This document shows, in pieces, positions 1 to 11,301 of a stretch of DNA of 48,936 nt. Source of the stretch: an uncultured Bryobacteraceae bacterium (lineage in GTDB: Bacteria; Acidobacteriota; Terriglobia; Bryobacterales; Bryobacteraceae). How positions within the stretch are numbered: the first letter of the stretch is position 1; every line of letters begins with the position of its first letter. The stretch is taken from NCBI GenBank assembly GCA_955652915.1, contig CATPCJ010000123.1, positions 1-48,936 on the forward strand, in the 5' to 3' direction. The translations under genes were made by a program, and so were the position numbers. Under the pieces are notes generated by a model. It saw only the letters and a program-made list of their open reading frames with translations. It was not told where the DNA came from and did not search any database.

Positions 1-1928
<1,928 letters not shown>

Positions 1929-1976
1929 TCATTCACTCCACACCCCGATTGGAAACGAGACTCACTATATTGGACG

Positions 1977-3386
1977 TCACAACCCCCGCGGTGGATACCC
2001 GTTTTCCTTGGAAAATGAGTCGGCCACCTGAAGAACGACCCGCGTTGACGGTCCGGCCGCGAATTCGGCCGATGCTCCGAATCGCCTGCTCCACACAATC
2101 GCTTCATTATAGGTGATAATCGGCCAAATCCAGCGGTCCCACAAGGGTACCCGGGCTTCCTGGAACAAAAGCTTGATTTTCCGTTCGAGCGATTGACCCA
2201 CTCTCCGGTACCGGTCACCTGGTCTCCAGTTACGCAACTCCAAACTGGGGAGCGCTCCATTTTGCGTCGTCAGCCGCTGCCAGTCCAGTTCATTCACCAC
2301 TGTAGCATAGGGTTGCCCAGTTTCCGGTTTCTCCAGTAACTGCAACGTAATACGAGCCGAGCCGTCGGGTAGTTCCACCAAACCGGGGGCCGGGAGCGGC
2401 AGCGAGAAATCGGCTCTCTTGTCAATATTGGGTCCCGGACGGGCCAAGCGGATCCAGTCAAAGGATCTGAAAATTTCGAGGCCGGGGATCCGGATGCGGT
2501 CGTGCCCCTGTTTACGGTGGGCCATATTCAGGATGCGCTCCACGTGCTGGAAATCGATTTGGCGCAGATCTCCTTTGACGCCTTCGATGGCCCGGCGGAT
2601 TACCCGGCGGGCTGCGGCGGTCGGCAGTTTGGCGAGATCGGGGACGCTTAGGAGCTTCGGGGCTTGGGCCTCGGGGTTGAGGACTGGGGGATCGAGGCGG
2701 TCCAATTCGGCCTTCCAGTAGGATTCTTCGTCGCGCGCCAGGGTCGCCATGTTGGATAGGGCTTCGTCCAAGCGTGGATTGAATGCTTCGCGCAATTGAG
2801 GAAGGATATCGTGGCGGAGACGGTTGCGCGCATAAGTGAGGTCGAGATTGGTTTCGTCGGTGCGCCATTGGATAGCGCGCTGGCGGAGCCAGCATTCGAT
2901 TTCGGCGCGGTCAGTTTCCAGGAGCGGACGCACCAGGCCCTCTTTCGTGACGGGCAGTATTCCGGCCAGTCCCGTCAGACTGGCGCCGCGGAGCATTCGA
3001 TAGAGGACGGTTTCGGCTTGATCGTTGCGCGTATGCGCGGTTGCGATTCGATCGACGGTTCCCGAAGTTACCAGTTGTCTAAAAAATGCACGGCGAACAT
3101 CGCGGGCCGACTCCTCAAGGTTGCCGGCCGTCACGGATAAGTTCGCATTCAGAAGATGGAAAGGCAGTCCGAACTTCGCGGCCAAGTCTCGCACGAAACC
3201 GGCATCGTCGTGAGATGCCTTGCCCCGGATGCCGTGATCTACGTGAACCACACTCAGATCGGCCAGCTCGCGGAGCGCGTGCAACAGGAAGACAGAATCG
3301 GCGCCTCCGGATACAGCTACACCTACGCGGTCTCCCGGAGAAAACATTTCGTGACGCGCGATGAAATCTGCAATCCTATCGAGCAT
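1977..3386 (-). CDS. tilS: tRNA(Ile)-lysidine synthetase TilS
   Basis: Attaches lysine to C34 of the CAU-anticodon tRNA-Ile so that it reads AUA codons; cytoplasmic and normally essential. The N-terminal PP-loop ATPase carries SGGADS (residues 26-31) followed by VVHVDHGIRG and the HTRNDQAET region. The C-terminal TilS domain is visible as NWRPGDRYRR and KIKLLFQEARVPLWDR. Length is about 469 aa, usual for the long TilS form. The start MLDRIADFIARH fits the family; the reading frame is open for 22 codons further upstream, but that would overlap the GH28 stop. It sits 13 bp after the GH28 gene and 48 bp before ftsH, so the three may be co-transcribed. Confidence 0.96.
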   Translation of the reverse strand: MLDRIADFIARHEMFSPGDRVGVAVSGGADSVFLLHALRELADLSVVHVDHGIRGKASHDDAGFVRDLAAKFGLPFHLLNANLSVTAGNLEESARDVRRAFFRQLVTSGTVDRIATAHTRNDQAETVLYRMLRGASLTGLAGILPVTKEGLVRPLLETDRAEIECWLRQRAIQWRTDETNLDLTYARNRLRHDILPQLREAFNPRLDEALSNMATLARDEESYWKAELDRLDPPVLNPEAQAPKLLSVPDLAKLPTAAARRVIRRAIEGVKGDLRQIDFQHVERILNMAHRKQGHDRIRIPGLEIFRSFDWIRLARPGPNIDKRADFSLPLPAPGLVELPDGSARITLQLLEKPETGQPYATVVNELDWQRLTTQNGALPSLELRNWRPGDRYRRVGQSLERKIKLLFQEARVPLWDRWIWPIITYNEAIVWSRRFGASAEFAAGPSTRVVLQVADSFSKENGYPPRGL

Positions 3387-3399
3387 TCCATATCCGGAA

Positions 3400-4749
3400 T
3401 CATTCCACGGGCATCGGCACAAATTTATCCTTGCACGAGTTGGGAGCGCCATTGCCGCCGGTCCCGGTCACCGTAACGTCGTTGCCCCCAGGCTGGAAGT
3501 TCACCGGCCCTGGGCCCAGGGTGAAATCGGCGTAAGTAGCCGAAACCTTCGACGCCAGCGGCGGATCCAGATAGACGTTGTCGAATTGCATGCCTAAGCG
3601 ATGCCTGGCGTCGTAGCCGTCCAGCGTGATCTTGCCGCCGCTGAGCACGCGCACGTTGCGCAGGACGATCCCCGTGAACGTCGGAATTTTATCGCCCGCG
3701 TGCCCATAGTGCGCATAGTCGGACTCCATGACGATCGGATTCTTCGTCTCCCGGATACAGATGTCGTCGTAAACCACATCGCGCACCAGACCGCCGCGGC
3801 CCGAGTTCGATTTGATCCGAATTCCGTTGTCGGCGCCGTCGATGGACAAATCGGAAACACGAATCGTATCGGCCCCGCCATTGGTCTCGCTGCCGATGGA
3901 GATGCCGTGTCCGGTGTAGAAATGATTGTGCGCGATGGTCATGTGCGAAGCATGACCGCTGGCTTTGACCACCACATTGTCGTCGCCGGTATGGATGTAG
4001 CAGCGCGTGATGGTTACGTTCGTCGACGATCCCGGATCGATGCCATCGCTGTTGCGCGCGCTTTTGGGCGTGTTGATGATTACGCCCCAAGCTGTAAATC
4101 CGTTCCCGTTGCCATAATAAACGTGGAAGTTCGGGGAGTTCCTGAGTCTGATCCGGTACAGCGTGAAATTATCGCAGTGCGATAACACGATCAGGCGCGG
4201 GTTGTTCTGGTTGCCGCCGGCCCGCGCTTTTTCGGCGAGATCCCACCAGGTGAAGTTTTGCCCGGTCAGTTTGGCCCAACCACGTCCATCGATGACGCCA
4301 TCGCCCATCACGGCCGCATTGGCAACATGGTCGCCGCCAATCAGCGGTTTGCACCCGTGGCCGCTTTCGTTGACGATGCCGCAACTGCCGGCCGAGAGAT
4401 CGTAATCGCGCGGGTTGCGTGAGGCGAAGAGAATTGTCTTGGCGGCAACCAGTAGCGTAATTCCCGGCCGCAACGCCAGGGGTCCTGATAAGAATGCATC
4501 GTGCGCGCCATCGGCCTTCAGCTCCACCGCCTGCCCCGGCTTGCAGCCATCGATCGCGCGCTGAATTCGCTCCGTATCCAGCTTGGCTTCGTCCGCGTCG
4601 GCCAGATTGTGCCCTTCGACCGAAGTAAGACTGGCCCGCAGCACTGAGCAGGTGGGCGGAATCTTTGGTTCCACGACAGTACGCGTATCCTGGGCGCGCG
4701 CCGCAGCCACGAAAATCAAGGCGGTCCCAACGACACTAGGAATGCTCAT
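3400..4749 (-). CDS. exported GH28 polygalacturonase-type pectinase
   Basis: Predicted to cut the galacturonan backbone of pectin. The right-handed beta-helix family signature is complete: NSDGIDPGSSTN, GDDNVVVK, the GHGISIGS histidine motif and IRIKS. These hold the two catalytic aspartates, the third aspartate and the substrate-binding Arg-Lys. An N-terminal hydrophobic stretch ending in AARAQ looks like a Sec signal. The start is uncertain: MSIPSVVG at 4749 gives a normal-length leader without a positive charge, while upstream starts at 4803 or 4815 would add an n-region with a lysine. About 449 aa from 4749. It is apart from the main cell-wall cluster and shows no copy of the operator palindrome found there. 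Confidence 0.9.
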   Translation of the reverse strand: MSIPSVVGTALIFVAAARAQDTRTVVEPKIPPTCSVLRASLTSVEGHNLADADEAKLDTERIQRAIDGCKPGQAVELKADGAHDAFLSGPLALRPGITLLVAAKTILFASRNPRDYDLSAGSCGIVNESGHGCKPLIGGDHVANAAVMGDGVIDGRGWAKLTGQNFTWWDLAEKARAGGNQNNPRLIVLSHCDNFTLYRIRLRNSPNFHVYYGNGNGFTAWGVIINTPKSARNSDGIDPGSSTNVTITRCYIHTGDDNVVVKASGHASHMTIAHNHFYTGHGISIGSETNGGADTIRVSDLSIDGADNGIRIKSNSGRGGLVRDVVYDDICIRETKNPIVMESDYAHYGHAGDKIPTFTGIVLRNVRVLSGGKITLDGYDARHRLGMQFDNVYLDPPLASKVSATYADFTLGPGPVNFQPGGNDVTVTGTGGNGAPNSCKDKFVPMPVE

Positions 4750-4799
4750 TGCAATTAGTGTAGGACAACGGCCAAGGTCTAGATTGTCGTGGGCTAGTT

Positions 4800-4828
4800 T
4801 CATAACAGGTGCCAATCATCGGTAGAAT
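4800..4828 (+). promoter_or_regulatory. possible promoter of the AAA ATPase gene
   Basis: TTCATA (4799-4804) and TAGAAT (4823-4828) are 18 bp apart and end only eight bases before the ATG at 4837, which has no convincing Shine-Dalgarno sequence. If used, the transcript would be nearly leaderless. The match is modest. Confidence 0.3.
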
Positions 4829-4836
4829 GGCTGTGC

Positions 4837-5981
4837 ATGCATAGGTTGATCCGCCAAATTACGCTCCAAGACCTTCTGTCCTTTAAGAACACGACGGTCG
4901 AGCTTCGGGGGTTAAACGTACTCATCGAAGAGAACGCTGTCGGTAAAAGCAACCTCCTAGAAGCAATCAGCCTTCTGCAAGCGGCCCCGGTGGATTTGAA
5001 TAGGGCCATTCAGCTTCAGGGGGGGTACGCACTTTTTGTTCGCTTGCCGGCCCCAAGGTTTCGCCCGTTGCTGCGATAGAATGCAACTACATCAACGGGA
5101 TGCCGCTCCAATATCGGTTGGAGTTCTCCGAACACGCTCAGGGATTCTTAATCACGGGTGAGCGACTCAATACGATCCGGCTTGATCCGGACGAAGGCCC
5201 TGCTGAAATCTATTTTGACCGGACAGCAGGGAGTGTCGGGCTAGGCTCAGGTTCGATTTCCCCGATCCCCGTGACGCAGTCGGTTTTGGCCCTGTATAAG
5301 AATCCCGCCGACTCGACTCCCATAACTGAGGTTGGGCGCGAGTTCGAAAAGATTCGAATCTACCGGGAATTCCGAACAACGGGCAGTTCCGAGGCCAGAA
5401 GGGGGGCTTCAGTCTCCGCACGTAAGAACTCGTTGGACGATAGCGGAGACAACTTGGCCGTAGTCCTATTGGACATGGATTTCAAAGGTTCCCACGATCG
5501 AGTTCGCGCATATCTTCATCGATTCTGTGACCGCTTCAAGGACGTGAAGGTTCGACTGGATGGCCCCATCGCCCGGACATACATTGAAGAAACCGGCCTG
5601 CTGGAGCCTCTGGTATCGATGCGTCTATCTGACGGCACACTGAAGTTTCTCTGCCTCTTGGCCGTCCTTCTTGACGAAGATATCGCGCCATTGATCTGCA
5701 TCGAGGAGCCGGAAGTCGGACTACATCCTGAAGCCATTCAGATCGTCGCGGAAGTTTTGGTGGAGGCGTCTAAACGTACACAACTGGTGATCACGACCCA
5801 CTCCGAAGCACTCGTGGACGCACTGTCCGATCGACCCGAAGATGTAATCGTAACCGAGAGAGACTTTGACAATGGCACACAGTTCAAGCGGCTCGACAGG
5901 CAACAGCTCTCCGTTTGGCTGGAGCGATACAGTCTGGGCGCACTCTGGCGAAAAGGGGAAATTGGCGGAACTCGATGGTGA
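4837..5981 (+). pseudogene. AAA (OLD/RecF-like) ATPase, frameshifted
   Basis: ABC/SMC-like ATPase of the kind found in OLD, Septu and PARIS-type defence systems. The first 62 codons read in one frame (LQDLLSFKNTTVELRGLNVL, then a P-loop-like EENAVGKSN). After seven G at 5019-5025 the coding frame steps back one base and continues without a stop (VRTFCSLAGPKVSPVAA...) to Walker B CIEEPEVGLHP and the VITTHSEAL switch. The second frame alone gives 293 aa from the ATG at 5100, without a P-loop. The P-loop departs from GPNGSGKSN by G-to-E and G-to-A changes. The end overlaps the DUF4276 start by 7 bp (ATGGTGA), implying translational coupling. The G run could also be a sequencing error, a phase-variable tract or a -1 slippery site; with the TGA next door, decay is the simplest view. 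Confidence 0.75.
5019..5025 (+). other. G7 homopolymer at the frameshift point
   Basis: Seven consecutive G. In the upstream reading frame they form the heptamer G-GGG-GGG, which fits the X-XXY-YYZ pattern for -1 slippage. The downstream coding frame is exactly the -1 frame. Confidence 0.6.
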
Positions 5982-6556
5982 AGGAGCTTCGAGTTTACTT
6001 CGAAGGCGACAGTCAGCTAAGGCGCGGATTTCACCAGTTCTTGGGTGAAATCTTCCACGCAGCAAAAATCAAACGATGTCGTTTTACTCTCATCGCAACG
6101 AACGGCCGACCAGTCCAGGATTTTCTTCGTGCCCTTAAAGCTCATCCAGATGCCTGGAACATACTCCTGCTTGACAGCGACGCGGCTATTGATGATTCGT
6201 TCGAGGATATTCTCCTCGACAAAGGTCTAAAGCGTTCCCATGAGGATTCCGTCTTCTGGATGGTCCAGATCATGGAAACTTGGTATCTTGCCGATGTCGC
6301 CGCCTTGGGCGGCTATTATGGTAGTGGTTTTCAGGAGAACTGTCTGCAAGGAAATCCGGAAATTGAGCGGATACGCAAGGATGATGTTCTGTCGCGATTG
6401 AAGAGAGCAACGAAGGACACGGGACGCGGTGAGTACCACAAGACAAAACATGCGGTCGAACTTCTCGCCTGAATCGATCCAGCACGAGTGAGAAATGTGG
6501 CGCCTAACCGCGAACGTATGTTCCGTCTCGTTTTAAAGGAACTATCCGACTGCTAA
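5975..6556 (+). pseudogene. DUF4276 family protein with in-frame TGA
   Basis: Partner of the upstream ATPase. The ATG at 5975 starts VKELRVYFEGDS, the E-G motif typical of DUF4276/TOPRIM-like proteins, followed by LLLDSDA (DxD-like) and FWMVQIMETWYLADVAAL. A TGA at 6470-6472 stops it at 165 aa after KHAVELLA. Beyond the TGA the same frame continues with IDPARVRNVAPNRERMF to a TAA at 6554-6556, and this looks like the usual DUF4276 C-terminus. One base change (for example from CGA) would restore about 193 aa. The truncated protein could still be made. Function is unproven; ATPase plus DUF4276 pairs recur in bacterial genomes and are treated as candidate antiphage modules. Confidence 0.75.
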
Positions 6557-6793
6557 GAAACAAAGCAGTCACGTGACTAATCTGAACCCCAACCCCGAGT
6601 GTGCAAATATCGGGATTCGCGTCATCTTTAGCGATCACGGGCGCATATGTAGTACCTCCCGCCCGCTACCCACTAAATATTGTTATCAACCCGCTTTACT
6701 TTCCTGATCCAGAGGTTTACCATGGATGCCAGATACATCTCCCCCGAGATGTCAGCCATCCCCCCGAGATGATAATAGGAAGGGGCACTCATT
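6557..6793. other. intergenic region before smc
   Basis: No gene seen. It holds two copies of CCCCCGAGATG (within 6738-6770) and the ribosome-binding sequence AGGAAGGGG just before the TTG start of smc. No clear promoter could be chosen. Confidence 0.5.
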
Positions 6794-9700
6794 TTGCTCA
6801 AACTGAAGCGGGTCGAGATTCAGGGCTTCAAGTCCTTCGTTGAAAAAACCGAAATGCGATTCACCGGATCGGGGATCGCCGCCATCGTTGGACCCAACGG
6901 CTGTGGAAAATCCAACCTGAGCGACGCCATTAGCTGGGTGCTGGGCGAGCAATCGGCTAAATCCTTGCGCGGCTCCAGGATGGAAGATGTGATCTTCGCC
7001 GGCACTCGAGATCGTAAGCCATTGAGCATGGCGTCAGTCACGATGACGCTGATGGATCCGAACGGTTCACATGGGCACTCTAACGGGAATGGTAATGGAG
7101 ACCACACACATCCGAGCGAGGTCACCATTACACGCCGGCTCTACCGCTCTGGGGAGAGCGAGTATCTCATTGATGGAAAGACTGGACGGCTGCGCGACAT
7201 CCAGGATCTATTTATCGGCACCGGCCTGGGTCCGGAAAGTTACGCCATCATCGAGCAAGGCCGCATCGGCCAGATTCTGAGCAACAAGCCACAGGATCGG
7301 CGCGCCATCATCGAAGAGGCGGCCGGCGTGGGCAAGTTCAAAACAAAAAAACGGCTGGCGGAAGCGAAGCTGGAGGGCGCCAAGCAGAACCTGGCGCGCG
7401 TCTTCGACATTCTGGAAGAGGTCGGCCGGCAGGTGAATTCCCTGAAGCGGCAGGCGTCGAAGGCTCGCCGCTATGAAGAGCTCAAAACCGAGATGATCGC
7501 CCAGTTGCGCAAGTCTCTCACCGGCCGCTACCGCATGCTGGAGCGGGAGGCCGCCAAGACGGCGATCGAGCTCAATTTCGCAAACACTGAGTTTCAGAAT
7601 CTCTCGAATCAAGTGGGTGAGCGCGAGAAGGAACACGGGCTGCTGCAGGAAACTTGCTATCGAACCGAAGCGGAGCTGCGGGACTCGCGCCAGCGCTTGG
7701 CGGGGCTGCAGTTAGAACAGGAGCGCACTCGAGGCAAGCTGGATTATCAGGCCCAGCAGATCGGGGCTATCGAAGTGCGCTTGACCAGCGGCGATTCCGA
7801 GGCCCAGGACCTCGAGAAACGGCAGTCGGATCTGCAGCAGCAGTTGGAACTCCACTTGGCATCGCTGGCCGAATTGGAAAAACAAACCGAATCCGTGCGC
7901 GAACTTCTGGCCGTAAAATCCGCCGAGCGCGAGCGGCTGCAGCAGGATTTGCAAAAACGAAGCCAAACGCTCGAAACCGGCCGCCAGAACGTGTTGCGAT
8001 TGCTGGGCGAGGCCTCGGCACTCAAGAACCAACTGGTAAAGATTTCCGAATTTCTGTCGGCGATCGATCGCGATTCTACCCGGCTTCAGCGGGAAGAGCA
8101 GAATGCGTCGGCCGATATGGAGCGCCTGCAGGCTGTCAAAATCGATCTGTCGCAAAAAATGTCAGCCCGCCAAATGGAGCTGGAATCCATTGTGGATCGT
8201 CGACACCGGTTGGAGGCCGAGCTGAATGATCGGAAGACCAAAGCCGGCGAAGCGCGGCACTGCCTGGATCATCTTCGAACCGAGGCATCGCGGCTGAAAG
8301 CGCGTAAGGATTCGCTTGAGGAAATCCTTTCGCACCGCGCATATACGACCGAGAGTGTTAAGCGTTTGTTTACCGCCGTCGAGCGCGGCGAGGCAGACGG
8401 TTTCCGTCCAGCCGGCGTCCTGGCTGACTTCGTCGAAGTAGATCCGGCGCACGAAAAAGCCACCGAAGACTTCCTGCACGAAGAGCTGGAATACGTTGTT
8501 GTCCAGAATTGGAACGAGGCTGAGCGCGGCATCGATATCATGCGCACGGATCTGGACGGCCGCGCGACATTCCTGGTTCATCCCCAGCCGGACGAGCGGG
8601 TCAGCGCGCGAAATGAGCCGGTGCATGAAGCAGGCGTTGTCGGCCGCTTGAGCGATCACCTTCGGTTTACCAACGGTTTTGCGTCGGCGCCCGCGCATCT
8701 ATTGCAGAGATTGGCGAGCGGCTATATCGCCCAGGATCGCGCCGCCGCCCAGCGTTTGGCCATCCAATATCCCGATGCATTTTTCCTGCTGCCGGACGGC
8801 GTGAGCTACCACGGTCATGCCGTGAGCGGCGGCAAGAATACCGGCAGCGGACCGCTGGCCCTCAAACGTGAATTGCGCGAGTTGAATGGCGAGGTGGTGG
8901 TGAAGCATCGGCTGGTGGATGAGACCGCCGCGCTGTTGGAAAAGGTCGAGCGCGAGATCGCGACGCTCAGCCAAGATTTGGAAAGCCTTCGAACCTTGCA
9001 GCAGAGTCAGGAAAAAGAAGCGCTGGCGCTGGATCACGAGCATCGCAAACTCGCCGAGGAATTCGCCCGGGCGTCGTCCCAATTGTCGGTGGCGCGTTTG
9101 GAGCTGGAGCGTTTGAAGCGCGAAGGCGACAAGGCTCGCGAACAGCAGGAGCGGGACCAGCGTCTGCTGGAAGAAAAAGAAGCCGCCTGCGGGGTGGAAG
9201 AGCAGGTGCTGGAGCAATCGCGCGCCGATTTCGAAGAACTGCAGGCCGACGCTCAAAAACTGGGCGAAGAACATGGCGAGCTGCGCGCCGTGCTAGCCGG
9301 TTTCGAGGAACGGCGGCGCTCGGAGCGTGCGACGCAGGAGCGATTCGAGGCGCAGATCGCACAGATTGACGCGCGGAGGCAGGAGATCGCCGGCGAACTG
9401 GAAAGGCTTGGCGTGGAACGCGCGCGTCTGCTTTCCGACAATATTGAGCTGGACCGCCGCGCCGGCGAGCTGCTCGAAGAGATTCGCTCGGTGGAGCAGT
9501 ATGTGGCGCGTCTCGCCGGCCAGGAAACTTCCGAGCGAGCGACTTTGGCCGCTATCGAAGAGACATTGCGGCAACTGCGAATCGATGTCCAGGCCGCGCA
9601 GGAGAAGCGCTCGCAAATCGAGCTGGAGCTGGTGAAGAAGCAGGCTGAGCTGAAGTATCTGGACGAAACCTGCCGCAAGGAGCTGAACGCGCCGCTCGAA

Positions 9701-10444
9701 GAATTGGCGGCATCCGAAGAAGGGGTTCTGGACGACGCGGGGCTGGAAGATGCTGAGCAAAAATATCAGGAGATCAAGGCGCGGATAGAGGCGCTGGGTC
9801 CGGTGAATGCGCAGGCGCTGGAAGAATTTCAAGAAGCTCAGCAACGCTATGACTTTCTGAATGCCCAGCGGCAGGATCTGCTGGATTCGATCCGGGATAC
9901 GGAGACCGCGATACGCGAACTGGACGTGGAATCGCGCAAGCGCTTCGGGGAAGCCTTCGAAGCCATCAATGGACATTTCCGGGAAATGTTCCGGACTCTG
10001 TTCGGCGGCGGCATCGGTGAGATGCGCCTCACGGATGAAACCAACATTGCCGAATCCGGCATCGACATCGTGGCGTCGCCCCCCGGCAAACGTCTACAGA
10101 ATGTCTTGCTGCTCTCCGGCGGCGAAAAATCGCTGACCGCGATGGCGCTGTTGATGGCCATTTTCCACTATCAGCCCAGCCCGTTTTGCATACTGGACGA
10201 AGTGGACGCGCCACTGGATGAACCCAACATCGAGCGCCTCACGCGCCTGATCAAGGACATGGCGGATCAGACGCAGTTCATTGTGATCACGCACGCCAAG
10301 CGCACCATGGAAGCGGCGCAATCGCTGTACGGCGTCACGATGCAGGAGCCGGGAGTATCGAAATTGGTGTCGGTGAAATTCGACCGGGCGAACGTACTGC
10401 CGCCACCACCAACGCCGATGAAGTTCCACGGGGCTTCCGTCTAA
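6794..10444 (+). CDS. smc: chromosome segregation protein SMC
   Basis: Condensin ATPase that loads on DNA and organises the chromosome with ScpA/ScpB. Walker A GPNGCGKSN is at residues 33-41, followed by the conserved IIEQGRIGQIL segment. Two long coiled-coil arms flank a hinge at about residues 520-650 (VLADFVEVDPAHEKATEDFL). The signature LLSGGEKSLTAMALLMAI and Walker B CILDEVDAPLDEPN close the molecule. Length 1216 aa is normal to slightly long. The TTG start is supported by AGGAAGGGG upstream. An Asn/Gly/His-rich insert (NGSHGHSNGNGNGDHTH) at about residues 93-110 interrupts the N-terminal head where relatives have a short acidic loop. Confidence 0.98.
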   Translation: MLKLKRVEIQGFKSFVEKTEMRFTGSGIAAIVGPNGCGKSNLSDAISWVLGEQSAKSLRGSRMEDVIFAGTRDRKPLSMASVTMTLMDPNGSHGHSNGNGNGDHTHPSEVTITRRLYRSGESEYLIDGKTGRLRDIQDLFIGTGLGPESYAIIEQGRIGQILSNKPQDRRAIIEEAAGVGKFKTKKRLAEAKLEGAKQNLARVFDILEEVGRQVNSLKRQASKARRYEELKTEMIAQLRKSLTGRYRMLEREAAKTAIELNFANTEFQNLSNQVGEREKEHGLLQETCYRTEAELRDSRQRLAGLQLEQERTRGKLDYQAQQIGAIEVRLTSGDSEAQDLEKRQSDLQQQLELHLASLAELEKQTESVRELLAVKSAERERLQQDLQKRSQTLETGRQNVLRLLGEASALKNQLVKISEFLSAIDRDSTRLQREEQNASADMERLQAVKIDLSQKMSARQMELESIVDRRHRLEAELNDRKTKAGEARHCLDHLRTEASRLKARKDSLEEILSHRAYTTESVKRLFTAVERGEADGFRPAGVLADFVEVDPAHEKATEDFLHEELEYVVVQNWNEAERGIDIMRTDLDGRATFLVHPQPDERVSARNEPVHEAGVVGRLSDHLRFTNGFASAPAHLLQRLASGYIAQDRAAAQRLAIQYPDAFFLLPDGVSYHGHAVSGGKNTGSGPLALKRELRELNGEVVVKHRLVDETAALLEKVEREIATLSQDLESLRTLQQSQEKEALALDHEHRKLAEEFARASSQLSVARLELERLKREGDKAREQQERDQRLLEEKEAACGVEEQVLEQSRADFEELQADAQKLGEEHGELRAVLAGFEERRRSERATQERFEAQIAQIDARRQEIAGELERLGVERARLLSDNIELDRRAGELLEEIRSVEQYVARLAGQETSERATLAAIEETLRQLRIDVQAAQEKRSQIELELVKKQAELKYLDETCRKELNAPLEELAASEEGVLDDAGLEDAEQKYQEIKARIEALGPVNAQALEEFQEAQQRYDFLNAQRQDLLDSIRDTETAIRELDVESRKRFGEAFEAINGHFREMFRTLFGGGIGEMRLTDETNIAESGIDIVASPPGKRLQNVLLLSGGEKSLTAMALLMAIFHYQPSPFCILDEVDAPLDEPNIERLTRLIKDMADQTQFIVITHAKRTMEAAQSLYGVTMQEPGVSKLVSVKFDRANVLPPPPTPMKFHGASV

Positions 10445-10450
10445 CGTAGT

Positions 10451-11170
10451 ATGGGCGTGCTGCTGAAGCTGCTTGGCATGAGCGCCGCCGCGCTGGTTTC
10501 CGTGACGGGATTGTGCGCTCAAGCGCCGGCCGTCGATACGCTGAAACAAGTTCTCAATCAGAGACTCCAAAAGCTGCGGCCGGATGGCTCGACGGAACGC
10601 AATGTTCTGTTCGAGGATGTGCGTCCGGGCAAATCTTCCGGCGGCGATTACCCATTCCAGGTCACCGCGCTGATTCGCGATTACGGCCCTGGATATCCGG
10701 CGAACCGATTCTACGGCGAGACGTGCGTCGGCCGCATGGACAAACGGGTCTTCCGCATGTCCCGAGACGATTTTGGGCAATGGCAGGTGGAAGGCGCGAT
10801 GACCGTCACCAGTAGCGATGGCCGTCAATGTAAGCCGAACCCGTCAGCGGGCGTGTCCAGCATACCGCTGTCAAGTTTGCAGGGGACAGCCGCCCCGGCC
10901 GGTACTCCGCCACCTGCGCCCCAGCCGGCGGCAGGGGACGCTTCGTCCCCGCTACCCACCGGAGAATACGCGTGCTACGGAAGCGGAGGCCGTCTCTTGA
11001 TTGGTTTGGGATTCCGCAGCCTGGGAAATGGAAAGTACACAGACCTCGACCGCAAAAGCACCGGCGCCTACACAATCCAAGGCGGCACAATCGCTTTTCA
11101 CGGCGGCCATTTGGACGGGCAGACCGGCCGGAAGTTTCGAGGCAACAAGTTTGTGTTGGTTCGATGGTAA
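10451..11170 (+). CDS. exported protein of unknown function
   Basis: Not recognised. 239 aa with a Sec-type leader ending near GLCAQA, a first globular part with two cysteines (ETCVGRM and RQCKPNP), a Pro/Ala-rich linker (about residues 150-170) and a second part starting GEYACYGSGG that resembles a small beta-barrel. It starts 6 bp after the smc stop, so it could be transcribed with smc, although a functional link is not evident. Confidence 0.7.
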   Translation: MGVLLKLLGMSAAALVSVTGLCAQAPAVDTLKQVLNQRLQKLRPDGSTERNVLFEDVRPGKSSGGDYPFQVTALIRDYGPGYPANRFYGETCVGRMDKRVFRMSRDDFGQWQVEGAMTVTSSDGRQCKPNPSAGVSSIPLSSLQGTAAPAGTPPPAPQPAAGDASSPLPTGEYACYGSGGRLLIGLGFRSLGNGKYTDLDRKSTGAYTIQGGTIAFHGGHLDGQTGRKFRGNKFVLVRW

Positions 11171-11248
11171 GCTGCGAACCCTTCCACTAAGCCAGCCACG
11201 CGGCCTGCTGTTGTCATCTCGGACGAGACCCCACTCTTGTGATTTCTA

Positions 11249-11262
11249 TGTAATCGCTTTCA
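11249..11262. promoter_or_regulatory. LacI/GalR-type operator, distal site before GH51
   Basis: TGTAATCGCTTTCA matches TGnAAnCGnTTnCA at every fixed position. It lies 93 bp, nearly nine helical turns, upstream of a second copy at 11342, so a looped repressor complex is possible. Confidence 0.65.
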
Positions 11263-11301
11263 GAGCAAGGATGAGCCTGCTGAGAAGAACAATCGAAAGT
11301 A

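Noticed and set aside
6470-6472. TGA read as selenocysteine
   Set aside because: The position is not a cysteine site in the family, no SECIS-like hairpin was seen, and nonsense mutation is simpler.
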